A stretch of DNA of 64,000 bases, from NCBI GenBank assembly GCA_963840725.1, contig CAWIZY010000016.1, positions 1,426,001-1,490,000 on the forward strand, written 5' to 3'. The notes under the pieces are model-generated. The model did no database searches. It was not told the origin of the DNA and saw only the letters and a list, made by a program, of their open reading frames with translations. Source of the stretch: CAVWDU01 sp963840725. GTDB taxonomy: Bacteria; Pseudomonadota; Gammaproteobacteria; Pseudomonadales; Halieaceae. How positions within the stretch are numbered: the stretch's first letter is position 1; every line of letters starts with the position of its first letter. Positions 33,756 through 41,878 of the stretch are shown here, piece after piece. A program made the translations under genes and the position numbers.

Positions 33756-35242
33756 GGCTTGATGCCCAGCAAGTCAGTTGCTGCCCGCTCCGCCAGACTG
33801 GCGGGGAGCTGGGCATCGATGCCGAAATATACGTTACTGGCAGCGGCCAGCACAGCGACGATCAGGATGGACGTTGGTGCCTCTGTTCGAGACATGTTCG
33901 GAGCCGGGTCAGCGCCGAAATAAGCAATTTCGATTACCCGCCACAGATAGATCACCGCCAGCAATGAGCCCAGTATGATGGCGACTACCAGTAGCAGACT
34001 GAGCGGACCATTACCCACGGCAGCGAGCAACAACAACCATTTGCTGGTAAACCCGGCGGTGCCGGGAACCCCGATCAGACTGAGCGCCCCGACGACGAAC
34101 ACCCCCATGGTCACGGGCATACGGCGGCCAACACCGCTCAGGTCAGACAGTTCCAGACCGGGCAGGCGCAGTGCCATCGCGGCTGCGGCGATGAACAGTG
34201 TCCCCTTGGCCAGGGCGTGATTGAACATATGCAGTAGTGCAGCGCTCAGGCCCGGTGCTGTTACCAGGCTGGCCCCGAGCAGGATATAGCCGATCTGGGC
34301 TATCGAGGAGTAGGCTAGCAAACGCTTCAGCCGGGTTTCGAAAACTGCGACGCCGGACGCAATGATGATGCCCGTCAGCGCCAGGGGCATCAGGAAATAA
34401 CCGAACTTCAGCGCATGTCCGTCGAGGTTTGGCTGGAAGACCAGAAAATCGAATCGCAGCAGCACATACAGTGCGACCTTGGTCCCGCAGGCAGCCAGGA
34501 ACACGGTGACCGCATGGGGTGCGTAGGTGTAGGCGTTGGGCAGCCAGACGTGCAGGGGAAATACCGCAGCCTTCAGGGCCATGCCCACGGTGATAAAACC
34601 GGCCGCCACCAGAACGGGCTTGAGCTCGGTGACCCCGGCGACCCGGTCCGCCATATCGGCGAGGTTGAGGGTGCCGGTCATCATGTAAATCAGCCCCACG
34701 CCGATGAGGTAGAAGGTGGCCCCAATGGTGCCCATGATCAGGTAGCTGAAAACCGCCGGCAGCGCCTTGCGCTCAGGCCCTCCGGCAATAAGGACATAAC
34801 TGGCCAGGCTGGATATTTCCATGAATACAAAGACATTAAACGCATCGGCGGATACGACGATTCCCAGCAGGCCGGACAGCACCAGCATCCAGGCGGCGTA
34901 GAACAGCGGCTGCCTGCGCGCCTCAATCTGCTGATTGATGCTCTCCCGGGCCATCAACAGGGCGGCCAAAGCGGCGCCGCTGACAATCAGGGTCATGAGG
35001 CTACTGAATGCATCAACACCGAGGGCAATGCCGTAGGGCGCGGCCCAGGAGCCCATGGCGTAAACCAGGGTCTGACCGCCTAGCACCGCCCCCGCCATGG
35101 CGATAGCGATCGCAAAACAGAGAGAGGCCACTGCAGTTGCCGCTGCCCATGCCAGGCCCGCCGGGCGAAGCATAACGACCAACGGTGCGCTCAGCAGAGG
35201 CACGATAACCTGAAGTGCCGGTAGATGTTCGCTCAGTATCAC
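33752..35242 (-). CDS. mnhD: Na+/H+ antiporter subunit D (MnhD/MrpD)
   Basis: 496 aa from GTG 35242, 8 bases past the mnhC stop; the frame is in fact continuous with mnhB further upstream. Typical MrpD: NVFVFMEISSLASYVLIA with conserved Glu, TVGMALKAAVFPLHVWLPNAYTYAP (split) with conserved Lys, TRLKRLLAYSSIAQIGYILLG with conserved Lys/His. About 14 membrane helices. Core proton-translocating subunit of the Mrp complex. Followed by a second D-type gene in a 4-bp overlap. Confidence 0.85.
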   Translation of the reverse strand: MILSEHLPALQVIVPLLSAPLVVMLRPAGLAWAAATAVASLCFAIAIAMAGAVLGGQTLVYAMGSWAAPYGIALGVDAFSSLMTLIVSGAALAALLMARESINQQIEARRQPLFYAAWMLVLSGLLGIVVSADAFNVFVFMEISSLASYVLIAGGPERKALPAVFSYLIMGTIGATFYLIGVGLIYMMTGTLNLADMADRVAGVTELKPVLVAAGFITVGMALKAAVFPLHVWLPNAYTYAPHAVTVFLAACGTKVALYVLLRFDFLVFQPNLDGHALKFGYFLMPLALTGIIIASGVAVFETRLKRLLAYSSIAQIGYILLGASLVTAPGLSAALLHMFNHALAKGTLFIAAAAMALRLPGLELSDLSGVGRRMPVTMGVFVVGALSLIGVPGTAGFTSKWLLLLAAVGNGPLSLLLVVAIILGSLLAVIYLWRVIEIAYFGADPAPNMSRTEAPTSILIVAVLAAASNVYFGIDAQLPASLAERAATDLLGIKP

Positions 35243-35250
35243 TGCGCCGC

Positions 35251-35601
35251 TTAGTCCAGATCCAGGATTTCGTCTTCTTCGATGGTTCCGTAGGTCTCGT
35301 GGATGCGCACCACGATGGCGAGGCCGAGAGCCGTCGTCGATACGCCGACCACGATGGCGGTGAGGATCAGGACCTGTGGCAGGGGGTTGGAGTATAGTTG
35401 GTCGGGTGAATTGCTCTGAATGATAGGCGCTGTGCCGCCATCCACCTTGTCCATGGTGATGTACATCAGGAATACTGCCGACTGAAATATCGTCAGTCCT
35501 AGCAGTTTTTTGATCAGGTTGGTTCTGGCAATCACGGCGTAGAAACCGACCATCAGCACCACGGCGAAAACCCAGTAGTTGTAGTAGCCCAGTAACGCCA
35601 T
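35251..35601 (-). CDS. mnhC: Na+/H+ antiporter subunit C (MnhC/MrpC, NuoK-like)
   Basis: 116 aa from ATG 35601. Three membrane helices of the NuoK/MrpC type: NYWVFAVVLMVGFYAVI, LIKKLLGLTIFQSAVFLMYI with conserved TIFQSAV, and LPQVLILTAIVVGVSTTALGLAIVV. It is read in a different frame from mnhB and mnhD. Since mnhB has no stop before it, its entire coding sequence is also spanned by an open, nonsense translation of the mnhB frame. Structural/assembly subunit of the antiporter in the inner membrane. Confidence 0.85.
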   Translation of the reverse strand: MALLGYYNYWVFAVVLMVGFYAVIARTNLIKKLLGLTIFQSAVFLMYITMDKVDGGTAPIIQSNSPDQLYSNPLPQVLILTAIVVGVSTTALGLAIVVRIHETYGTIEEDEILDLD

Positions 35602-35602
35602 T

Positions 35603-36583
35603 AGAGAGTTCTCTCGCGGCAAAGGCGTGAAAAATGGTCAGTAGCGACCCACAGACCGCCATGCCAACCCCGGCTTCAATCGCAATAATGCCATACTGCT
35701 GGCCTTTGACGGGGTCGCTCATAAGCACTGAATAATCAAGGAAATTGCCGCCCATCAACAGACCGGCTACGCCGACTGCTCCAAACAGCAGCGCACCGCC
35801 AGCAACAAGCCCCAGCAGTGCGGCCGGGGGCACCGCCCGCAGCGCTGCCTTTTCCCCTTCTATCAGTGCGTAGAGAATGAAGCCGGTGGCGATAATGGCA
35901 CCGGCCTGAAACCCTCCGCCTGGGCCGTACTCGCCATGAAACTGCACATAGAGGCCGAATAGCACGATAAAGGGCACCAGTAGTCGACCTACCACTTGTG
36001 GTATCAGGTGGTGGCGCAATCCGAGACTGTCTCGTTCGCTGGCATCGATCGCCGACCCGGTCTGGCGCCCCGCACCCAGTACGAACAACACACCGATACA
36101 GGCTGCAAACACCACGAACACCTCACCCAGGGTATCGTAGGCCCTGAAGGTACCCAGCACGGCTGTTACCACGTTGGGTATTTCAATCAACTCCGGCGTT
36201 TTTTCCAGGTACCAGGGCGCTACATGCTGATGCACCGGCGCTTCTGGATCACCCAGTCGGGGTTTGTCGACGGTGGCGTAGAGCAGCACCAGTGTGGTGC
36301 TGGTGACGACCAGCAGCGCGCCGGTCCGGCCACTGCGCCGGATGTGCTCTGTATCGGTGGTCAGTGCCAGTGCGGCCAGGAAAATAACCGTGGTTATGCC
36401 CGCGCCCACTGCCGCTTCAGTCAGCGCCACGTCGGCTGCATCCAGCAGGAAGAAGTTGGCTGCCATCAGCAGGCTGAATATCGAGGTCAGCATGACCGCG
36501 ACGAACAGATTGCGGGTGTGCACAATCGCAAGTGCCGTAATAACCTGCAGAGTGAGCAGGAAGATCGCGAATACTACCGTCAT
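35603..36583 (-). CDS. mnhB: MbhD/DUF4040-MnhB fusion subunit of Mrp antiporter; stop codon missing
   Basis: At least 327 codons from ATG 36583 in an ATGA overlap with mnhG. Residues 1-~85 are the MrpA-C-terminal/MbhD-like region (LTEAAVGAGITTVIFLAAL); residues ~190-325 are MnhB (LYVQFHGEYGPGGGFQAGAIIATGFILYALIEG, split; FHAFAAREL). The domain should end at about 35605, where homologous subunits stop, but the frame is open and runs through the mnhC region as Arg/His-rich nonsense into mnhD (to 33752). A TAA lies one base out of frame at 35603-35601, overlapping the mnhC ATG (TAATG), as if a single base had been lost or gained near the end. Confidence 0.75.
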
Positions 36584-36936
36584 TCGGCATCACCCGGGCG
36601 GCTTGCTTGCGGGCGCAGCCCCGACAGCAAGGCCGCGTTGGCGAGCGCGTAACTGGCGGTGGGACCGGTTAACAAGATGAATAACATAATGGCCATCAGC
36701 TTGAGGGTCGCCAGTGACAAGCCCGCCTGCAGCATAATGCCGGGGAATATCAACAGCGTAGCCATGCTGTCGGTAAGACTGGCGGCGTGCATGCGGGTGT
36801 ATAGATTGGGCAGACGCAGCGCACCGATGCCGCCGATCAGCACAAAGATGCCTCCCACGGTCAACAGCAGGAAACTGAGTCCGTCGATGACCATTGCCCA
36901 AGGCTCAGTCAAGGGGCTCTCCGCTGCTGGAATCAT
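36580..36936 (-). CDS. mnhG: Na+/H+ antiporter subunit G (MnhG/MrpG)
   Basis: 118 aa from ATG 36936; a second Met 14 codons in (36894) would avoid the 32-bp overlap with mnhF, and neither has a clear SD. Typical MrpG: GGIFVLIGGIGALRLPNLYTRMHAASLTDSMATL (split) with the conserved R-x-PD/N-x-YTR-x-HA segment, then two further helices and a GPTASYALANAA motif. Small integral membrane subunit required for assembly of the complex. Confidence 0.85.
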   Translation of the reverse strand: MIPAAESPLTEPWAMVIDGLSFLLLTVGGIFVLIGGIGALRLPNLYTRMHAASLTDSMATLLIFPGIMLQAGLSLATLKLMAIMLFILLTGPTASYALANAALLSGLRPQASRPGDAE

Positions 36937-37198
36937 TGCTGGCGGGGGCCGCCGCGCGATTCTGGAAAAACTCCAGCACGGCGAGAATACCCACCAGATT
37001 GATCATGGCATAGGCGAGGGCGAGATCCAGGAAATCAGGGCGGCCAAACAGAAACGCAACGACAGAGAGCAGTAGCGCGGTCTTGGTGCCGAACATGTTG
37101 ACGGCCAGTACGCGGTCGTAGACCGAGGGCCCACGAATTGCCCGGACCAGAGCCATAGCCATGGTCACGAGGATTGCGGCGCACACGGTGTAATACAT
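36905..37198 (-). CDS. mnhF: Na+/H+ antiporter subunit F (MnhF/MrpF)
   Basis: 97 aa, ATG 37198 two bases past the mnhE stop. Three helices and the family motif RGPSVYDRVLAVNMFGTKTALL (residues ~21-42), then RPDFLDLALAYAMINLVGILAVLEFF. Conserved MrpF subunit; in some bacteria it also supports bile-salt or cation efflux. Part of the same leftward operon. Confidence 0.88.
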   Translation of the reverse strand: MYYTVCAAILVTMAMALVRAIRGPSVYDRVLAVNMFGTKTALLLSVVAFLFGRPDFLDLALAYAMINLVGILAVLEFFQNRAAAPASNDSSSGEPLD

Positions 37199-37200
37199 GG

Positions 37201-37680
37201 CTAGTCCGCGCTCAGTACAATAGTGCGCCGTTTGAACTCGCCGGTCTCCAGCGCTCTTGCGCCTTCGCGGGTGAGCGAGTGCACGGTGAGCCGCCCCTGA
37301 TAGACATCGAGGGTTACTGTGCCGGGCGACAGGGTAATGGCATTCCCGAGAATCGCCTGGCCCACATCACCGAGTTCCCGGCCGTCGATCTTGATAACCG
37401 TGGGGCTGATGGGAAGCCGCGGTGACAGCACGATTCGCGCCACATCAAAACTCGATTTCGTGATCTCCACAACCAGCCAGGACCAGTAAGCTGGCAGGCG
37501 GAATATGCCAGCCAGTCGAATATAGCCCCGGAAGAACTCCACTCGGTAGGCGACATAAACCGTCAGAGCACACGAAAAAAGTCCCAGACCGATGACCAGC
37601 GGTTTGTAGATGCCCGACCATAGTAGCCAGGCAAGGAACAAGGTGGCAAAGAGCACCAGGGCTTTCAGTGCCGTGGGCAT
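37201..37680 (-). CDS. mnhE: Na+/H+ antiporter subunit E (MnhE/MrpE)
   Basis: 159 aa from ATG 37680; a GTG at about 37713 and the ATG at 37767 are other possible starts, and none has a strong SD. Two N-terminal helices (ALVLFATLFLAWLLWSGIY and LVIGLGLFSCALTVYVAY), then the MrpE cytoplasmic domain (SPTVIKIDGRELGDVGQAILGNAITLSPGTVTLDV, split). First gene of the operon mnhE-F-G-B-C-D-D'-orf-D''. Its promoter must lie in the 324 bp upstream, shared with the divergent response regulator. Confidence 0.85.
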   Translation of the reverse strand: MPTALKALVLFATLFLAWLLWSGIYKPLVIGLGLFSCALTVYVAYRVEFFRGYIRLAGIFRLPAYWSWLVVEITKSSFDVARIVLSPRLPISPTVIKIDGRELGDVGQAILGNAITLSPGTVTLDVYQGRLTVHSLTREGARALETGEFKRRTIVLSAD

Positions 37681-38004
37681 GTCGCTGTTTGTCTGTTGCG
37701 GGTCTGGCGTACTCACGAACAATCGGAATCCGGGTGCGACGGGAGGGGCTTGATTGTAGCGCCGCAAAGAAGCTCACCACAAGCGCTGGCTGTCGTCGCT
37801 GACCTGCGGTACCGCATTGAGGCTGGTATCAGGCATAATGGCGCCGTCCCACCTGAAGCGACCTGGTTGCCAGTGCAGCGTCATCTATGCAGGTAATCAG
37901 AGTTGCCTGGACCGGTCGCTGGTGCTGGCTGCAGTGTGCCGCGCAGCGCCGAGTGCTTCACCACAGAAGACGCGTAACTGGATTATCGAGAGCACGGAGG
38001 GCAT
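37681..38004. other. Divergent promoter region, Mrp operon and two-component system
   Basis: 324 bp between mnhE (leftward) and the response-regulator gene (rightward). No repeat or hairpin stands out, and I could not find well-spaced promoter hexamers. The back-to-back arrangement makes it plausible that the two-component system controls the antiporter operon. Confidence 0.55.
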
Positions 38005-38685
38005 GTGCGTATTTTAATCGTCGAAGATACTGCTGCGGTCGCTGAGCGCTTGAGCAAGGGGCTGCGCGAGTTGGGGCATGTGGTGGATCTGTGTAGCGAC
38101 GGCAAGCAGGGGTTGTTTCTCGCCACGACTGAGCCCTATGACGTCATTGTGCTTGACTGGATGTTGCCGGAGGTGGACGGCATGACTATTTTAACCGCCC
38201 TGCGCGCCTCGAAGATTCACACGCCGGTATTGATGTTGTCGGCCCGCGATAGTGTGGAGGACAGGGTGAAAGGCCTGCGCGCAGGCGCTGACGATTACTT
38301 GCCCAAACCCTTTGCTTTTGAGGAGTTGGTCGCCCGGCTGGAGGTGATAGCGCAGCGTGACCGGCGCACCGAGGAGCGTTCGACATCCTTGTCGGCGTTG
38401 GACCTCACCGTGGATTTGTTGTCGCGCAAAGTGACTCGAGCCGGGCAGGTGATTGACCTCAACCCCCGGGAATTCAAATTGCTGGAATACCTGCTGCAGA
38501 ACAAGGGACAGGTGGTCACCCGAACCATGCTATTGGAGCATGTCTGGGATTACCATTTCGACCCTCAGACCAATGTGATCGATGTCCACATCAGCCGCTT
38601 GCGTCAAAAAATTGATAAGGGCTTCAGTACACCGCTTGTTGAGACAGTGCGCGGGGCAGGATACCGGGTATCGGGCGAGGCCTGA
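38005..38685 (+). CDS. OmpR/PhoB-family response regulator
   Basis: 226 aa from GTG 38005, preceded by GGAGG five bases upstream. Receiver domain with acidic pocket (VED), phospho-acceptor Asp51 (VIVLDWMLPEVDG), conserved Ser/Thr in MLSARD and Lys in YLPKPF. Residues ~128-226 form the winged-helix output domain (LNPREFKLLEYLLQNKGQVVTRTML, split; VIDVHISRLRQKID). Its stop overlaps the start of the histidine kinase (TGATG), so both are co-translated. Targets unknown; the Mrp operon across the spacer is a candidate. Confidence 0.92.
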   Translation: MRILIVEDTAAVAERLSKGLRELGHVVDLCSDGKQGLFLATTEPYDVIVLDWMLPEVDGMTILTALRASKIHTPVLMLSARDSVEDRVKGLRAGADDYLPKPFAFEELVARLEVIAQRDRRTEERSTSLSALDLTVDLLSRKVTRAGQVIDLNPREFKLLEYLLQNKGQVVTRTMLLEHVWDYHFDPQTNVIDVHISRLRQKIDKGFSTPLVETVRGAGYRVSGEA

Positions 38686-40121
38686 TGCCGGCGATAGGAC
38701 CTTTCCGGCGCAGTTCCAGTTTTGTTGTTGGCGCTGTTTTTACCGCCCTGTTGAGCGTGGGGATAGTGTTCGTCGCCTATTTCCTGGTGGTTGCCAGCGA
38801 CGATACCCTGCTCAAGGAGTCGGAGGCTGCGATCCGGGCTGAATTGCGCGGACTGGCAGCGGTACATGACGCCGCGGGCCTGACCGCCTTGCAGCGCCTC
38901 GTTGCGGGGCGATCCGCGAACCAGGATGATGGGTTTATTTATGGCCTGCGCGACGTTGAAGGCGGCGCTCTGACCGGAAACCTGCCGAGCTGGCCCCAAC
39001 CCGATACCGAAACGCTGGCAGCCGGGCTGCTGCTACTCAAAGTGGACTGTCAGGCGCTGTCTGATACTTCAAGTTCTGTCCGGCTCAGGAGCGGGCGCTG
39101 CGACATCATGGCCAAGGTCGTTCGCCTGGCGTCCGGTTACGATCTTCTGGTTGGTCGCAACGTCGATGGCCTGGCACTCGCCCAGTGGGTCGCCAGCACT
39201 GTGGGTTGGGTGATGATAGTGATACTGCTGCTGATTTCAGTGCTGAGCTTTTGGGTCGGATCTTATGTCGTGAGCCGATTCAATCGAATATCGGCCACGA
39301 TGGATGACATCGTCTCAACGGGGAATCTTGCCCAGAGATTACCTGTCGACAGTTCCTGGGACGACATGAGCAAATTGTCCCAGTCCCTGAACAAGGTGCT
39401 GGACCAGCTGGAACACATGGTGGGCGGCATCAAGTCGGTCTCGGACAACATTGCGCACGATCTGAGAACACCGCTGGCGAGATTGCGCGGCGAGATAGAA
39501 ATCGCCCGCATACCCGAGGAGGAGCGTGACCGCCTGCTGCGTGATGTGGATGACATCCTGAACATTTTCAGGGCGCTGCTGCGTATAGCGGCGGTCGATT
39601 CAGTGAGCCGTCGAAAGGCCTTTGCCCAGGAATCCTTTAATGCCATTGTCGAGGACGTTATCGATCTCTACCTGCCCCTTGCCGAGGAGCAGGCACAGAC
39701 AATTGAGGCCGAAGTCGAACCGGTTGAGCTCTATTGTGACCGTGACCTGTTGTTCCAGGCCGTGGCTAACGTCGTGGACAACGCGATCAAGTTTACGCCC
39801 GCCGGCGGACAGATAACAATCCGTCTGGCCCGGCAGCCCGAAGTGGTTGTGCTGGAGGTTACCGATACGGGCTGTGGCATACCCGAGGCAGAGCTCGAAA
39901 ATGTTACGCGGCGCTTCTACCGGCTGGAGCAAAGCCGCACATCAGCGGGTAACGGCTTGGGTCTGGCCCTGGTGGCCGCCGTAGTCAGCTTGCATCAGGG
40001 GACGCTAAACTTCAGTGCTGGCCCTAAAGAGCCGGGTTCCGCAGTTGGCAGGGGTACCCGCTGCCGAATGGTATTCCCGGCCACTACGACGCCCGACAAA
40101 TCAATAAACGCAGCCGGATGA
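38685..40121 (+). CDS. Membrane sensor histidine kinase
   Basis: 478 aa. TM1 at ~10-35, a ~130-residue periplasmic sensor containing two Cys (VDCQALSDTSSSVRLRSGRCD), TM2 at ~167-192, HAMP, then the dimerisation domain with phospho-acceptor His258 (NIAHDLRTPLARLRGEIE), and the ATPase domain with N-box VVDNAIKFTPAGG, G1 DTGCGIPEAE and G2 GNGLGLALV. EnvZ/PhoQ-type partner of the preceding regulator. The input signal is not evident from the sequence. Confidence 0.92.
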   Translation: MPAIGPFRRSSSFVVGAVFTALLSVGIVFVAYFLVVASDDTLLKESEAAIRAELRGLAAVHDAAGLTALQRLVAGRSANQDDGFIYGLRDVEGGALTGNLPSWPQPDTETLAAGLLLLKVDCQALSDTSSSVRLRSGRCDIMAKVVRLASGYDLLVGRNVDGLALAQWVASTVGWVMIVILLLISVLSFWVGSYVVSRFNRISATMDDIVSTGNLAQRLPVDSSWDDMSKLSQSLNKVLDQLEHMVGGIKSVSDNIAHDLRTPLARLRGEIEIARIPEEERDRLLRDVDDILNIFRALLRIAAVDSVSRRKAFAQESFNAIVEDVIDLYLPLAEEQAQTIEAEVEPVELYCDRDLLFQAVANVVDNAIKFTPAGGQITIRLARQPEVVVLEVTDTGCGIPEAELENVTRRFYRLEQSRTSAGNGLGLALVAAVVSLHQGTLNFSAGPKEPGSAVGRGTRCRMVFPATTTPDKSINAAG

Positions 40122-40165
40122 TGGAAGACCTTGCTGCTGTAACCGTCACTGTTAACCGGGTTGTT

Positions 40166-40723
40166 TTATGGAGACCGCGGCAAAGCGCCTTGTTTCTGCA
40201 TAAAGATCGTGACCTCGGCAAAGGTCAGCCCAAATTTTCTGATGTATGAGCGATTGACCAGCACTTCGTCGCCGACGGCCCAGAACCAGTCATCAAAACT
40301 CACCCGGTAAGAACTCTCTCCCACGGGTAAATCCATCTCATAGCGCCACTGGAACGCATTGCCGTAGGCAGTTCCCTCGGCGGTACCGACAATGTCCCCC
40401 GCCCGTCCGGTATAGCCCCCGGATGAATCGCGGTCGATTTGCCAGACTCTTTCCGTTACACCATCGCCGAGGCCGTACTCAAAATGCTCGTCGAGGGTGA
40501 GGGTTTGCTCGCTGCGGCTGCCGACGATGTCCACCTGAAAGCGTTGGATCACGTTGCCTTGACGATCCTGTACCACACCCCATGCTGTCACCTGGCCGTC
40601 AAAAAACTCAAAAAGATCGAAGCGCGGCTGCTGCTGGGTGTAATTCGCCCCGTCGATACCCGAAGCGCAGCCGGTAAGCAGAGCGATGGCTATGGCTAAC
40701 CCTATCCCGGTATGTGTGCGCAT
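40166..40723 (-). CDS. DUF3833-family lipoprotein
   Basis: 185 aa from ATG 40723, sharing a base with the stop of the chalcone-isomerase-like frame (TGATG). Lipoprotein signal with lipobox LTGCAS. Body matches DUF3833: FDLFEFFDGQVTAWGVVQDRQGNVIQRF (split), SSYRVSFDDWFWAVGDEVLVNRSYIRKFGLTFAEVTIFM (split). Function unknown. Conserved partner of the chalcone-isomerase-like, DUF2878, SDR and NTF2-like genes in the light/singlet-oxygen-responsive cluster of many gammaproteobacteria; last gene of this leftward operon. Confidence 0.85.
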   Translation of the reverse strand: MRTHTGIGLAIAIALLTGCASGIDGANYTQQQPRFDLFEFFDGQVTAWGVVQDRQGNVIQRFQVDIVGSRSEQTLTLDEHFEYGLGDGVTERVWQIDRDSSGGYTGRAGDIVGTAEGTAYGNAFQWRYEMDLPVGESSYRVSFDDWFWAVGDEVLVNRSYIRKFGLTFAEVTIFMQKQGALPRSP

Positions 40724-41317
40724 CAGCCCTCTCCCAGCAGGCGCTGACGCAGTGCGGGCGCCGACGTCGCCTCGGACAGCCAAATGTCAAAGAAAGCCCG
40801 GGTAAAGGCGGGCTCATTGATGCGGCCGATGGACTCGCCATTGCGCAGAAAAATAGTGTTTTGATCAGCGTCTGCGATACCCAGCAATTCGGTATCCGGA
40901 TTCACGTCGGGAATGATGTCGCTCATCAGGTCGAACCAGCGAGCCAGAGTCACTTCGTCAGCAAATCCCTGCTTGCGCATTTCCTCGACCGCGCGAGCCG
41001 CAATGGCATCGCCCTTGAGGTCGCGCAGGTAGCCTAGTGAGAGGGCAAAAGGCCGGTCCTGGCTGCCACTCACCACTGGGTGCGAACAGCCGGGCATCGT
41101 AGACATCCCACAGCAATACCCGCATTCTCGCGGTACCGACCAGAGAGGCATCCGGTATGTACTGGTGCAGCAGGGGACTGGGGATATCATCCGTGGACTT
41201 TGCTCCAGCGCCAACACTTGCAAGTAGCATGCAGAGCACGCTCAGCTGGCGTATCCAGCGCGAGCCCGTGTTGTGGTTCCCGATGCTGTTGTGGGTACGA
41301 TCGTTGCGATAGATCAT
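40723..41317 (-). pseudogene. Chalcone-isomerase-like protein, frameshifted
   Basis: Start ATG 41317 with GGAG eight bases upstream; signal-like N-terminus (SVLCMLLASVGAGAKS), then the domain opening DASLVGTARMRVLLWDVYDARLFAPSGEW. At about 41057-41066 the frame must change: the continuation RPFALSLGYLRDLKGDAIAARAVEEMRKQGF to the TGA at 40723 is one base out of phase. Removing one C from CAGCCAGGAC would restore a single frame. In the intact family these are periplasmic chalcone-isomerase-fold proteins of unknown role. Either a pseudogene, a programmed event or a sequencing indel. Confidence 0.7.
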
Positions 41318-41878
41318 GAAGCAACTCCTGTTTTGCGAAAGAATGAGGGTATGAATCGGTCGGGCCTGCCTGGCTGAAATTTGGCCGACGTGACGGCAGA
41401 GCAAGCTGAAAAGCGGCAGTAGGGTCACCCAGGTCAGGCTGACCAGGATGAGCGTGGCCACGTTGCCATAGGGGAAAACAACAGCCCCGAGGCGAGCCGC
41501 GGCTAGATAGCTGAGGGGGGCTCCCACCGCACCAAAAATTACCAGTAACAGTGGCCTGTCGGTGAGATAAGCCAGACTGTGGCGCAATGTGCCAGCGAAG
41601 CCAAGCCAAAGGCCCAGCAGCCACAGCGGTGCTGGCAGAACGCTGCCGCCAGGGAATTGATAGATGCCCAGTGCAGAGAACAGAGTGTCTGCGAGGTAGC
41701 CACAGCTGCCGCAGCCGACAACAATGATGAGCTCCGCTATCCTGTTTACCGAGCGCGCCAGATGCCAGATCAGCAATATGCCGACAATGGCTACGGTTGC
41801 GCCGCCACCCAGGATTGCCAGGAACCAGATCGCCTGATACCAGAGCATGTTGCAGATAGCGGGGCTGGGGCGCTTCAT
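40958..41878 (-). CDS. DUF2878-family membrane protein, open into the next gene
   Basis: 306-aa frame from ATG 41878 (ATGA overlap with the SDR stop). Residues ~1-165 are DUF2878: six or so hydrophobic segments (AIWFLAILGGGATVAIVGILLIW split; LPAPLWLLGLWLGFAGTLRHSLAYL split). The domain should finish near 41370, yet no stop occurs and the frame continues in phase through the SD and start of the chalcone-isomerase-like gene, ending at 40958 after the frameshift. The DUF2878 part is real; the 3' extension may reflect a lost stop or an indel. Function unknown, inner membrane. Confidence 0.65.
   Translation of the reverse strand: MKRPSPAICNMLWYQAIWFLAILGGGATVAIVGILLIWHLARSVNRIAELIIVVGCGSCGYLADTLFSALGIYQFPGGSVLPAPLWLLGLWLGFAGTLRHSLAYLTDRPLLLVIFGAVGAPLSYLAAARLGAVVFPYGNVATLILVSLTWVTLLPLFSLLCRHVGQISARQARPIHTLILSQNRSCFMIYRNDRTHNSIGNHNTGSRWIRQLSVLCMLLASVGAGAKSTDDIPSPLLHQYIPDASLVGTARMRVLLWDVYDARLFAPSGEWQPGPAFCPLTRLPARPQGRCHCGSRGRGNAQAGIC

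Noticed and set aside
33752..36583. A genuine 943-aa MnhB-MnhD fusion
   Set aside because: The middle ~120 residues are Arg/His-rich nonsense over mnhC, so a fusion is not a normal domain order; reported as an anomaly instead.
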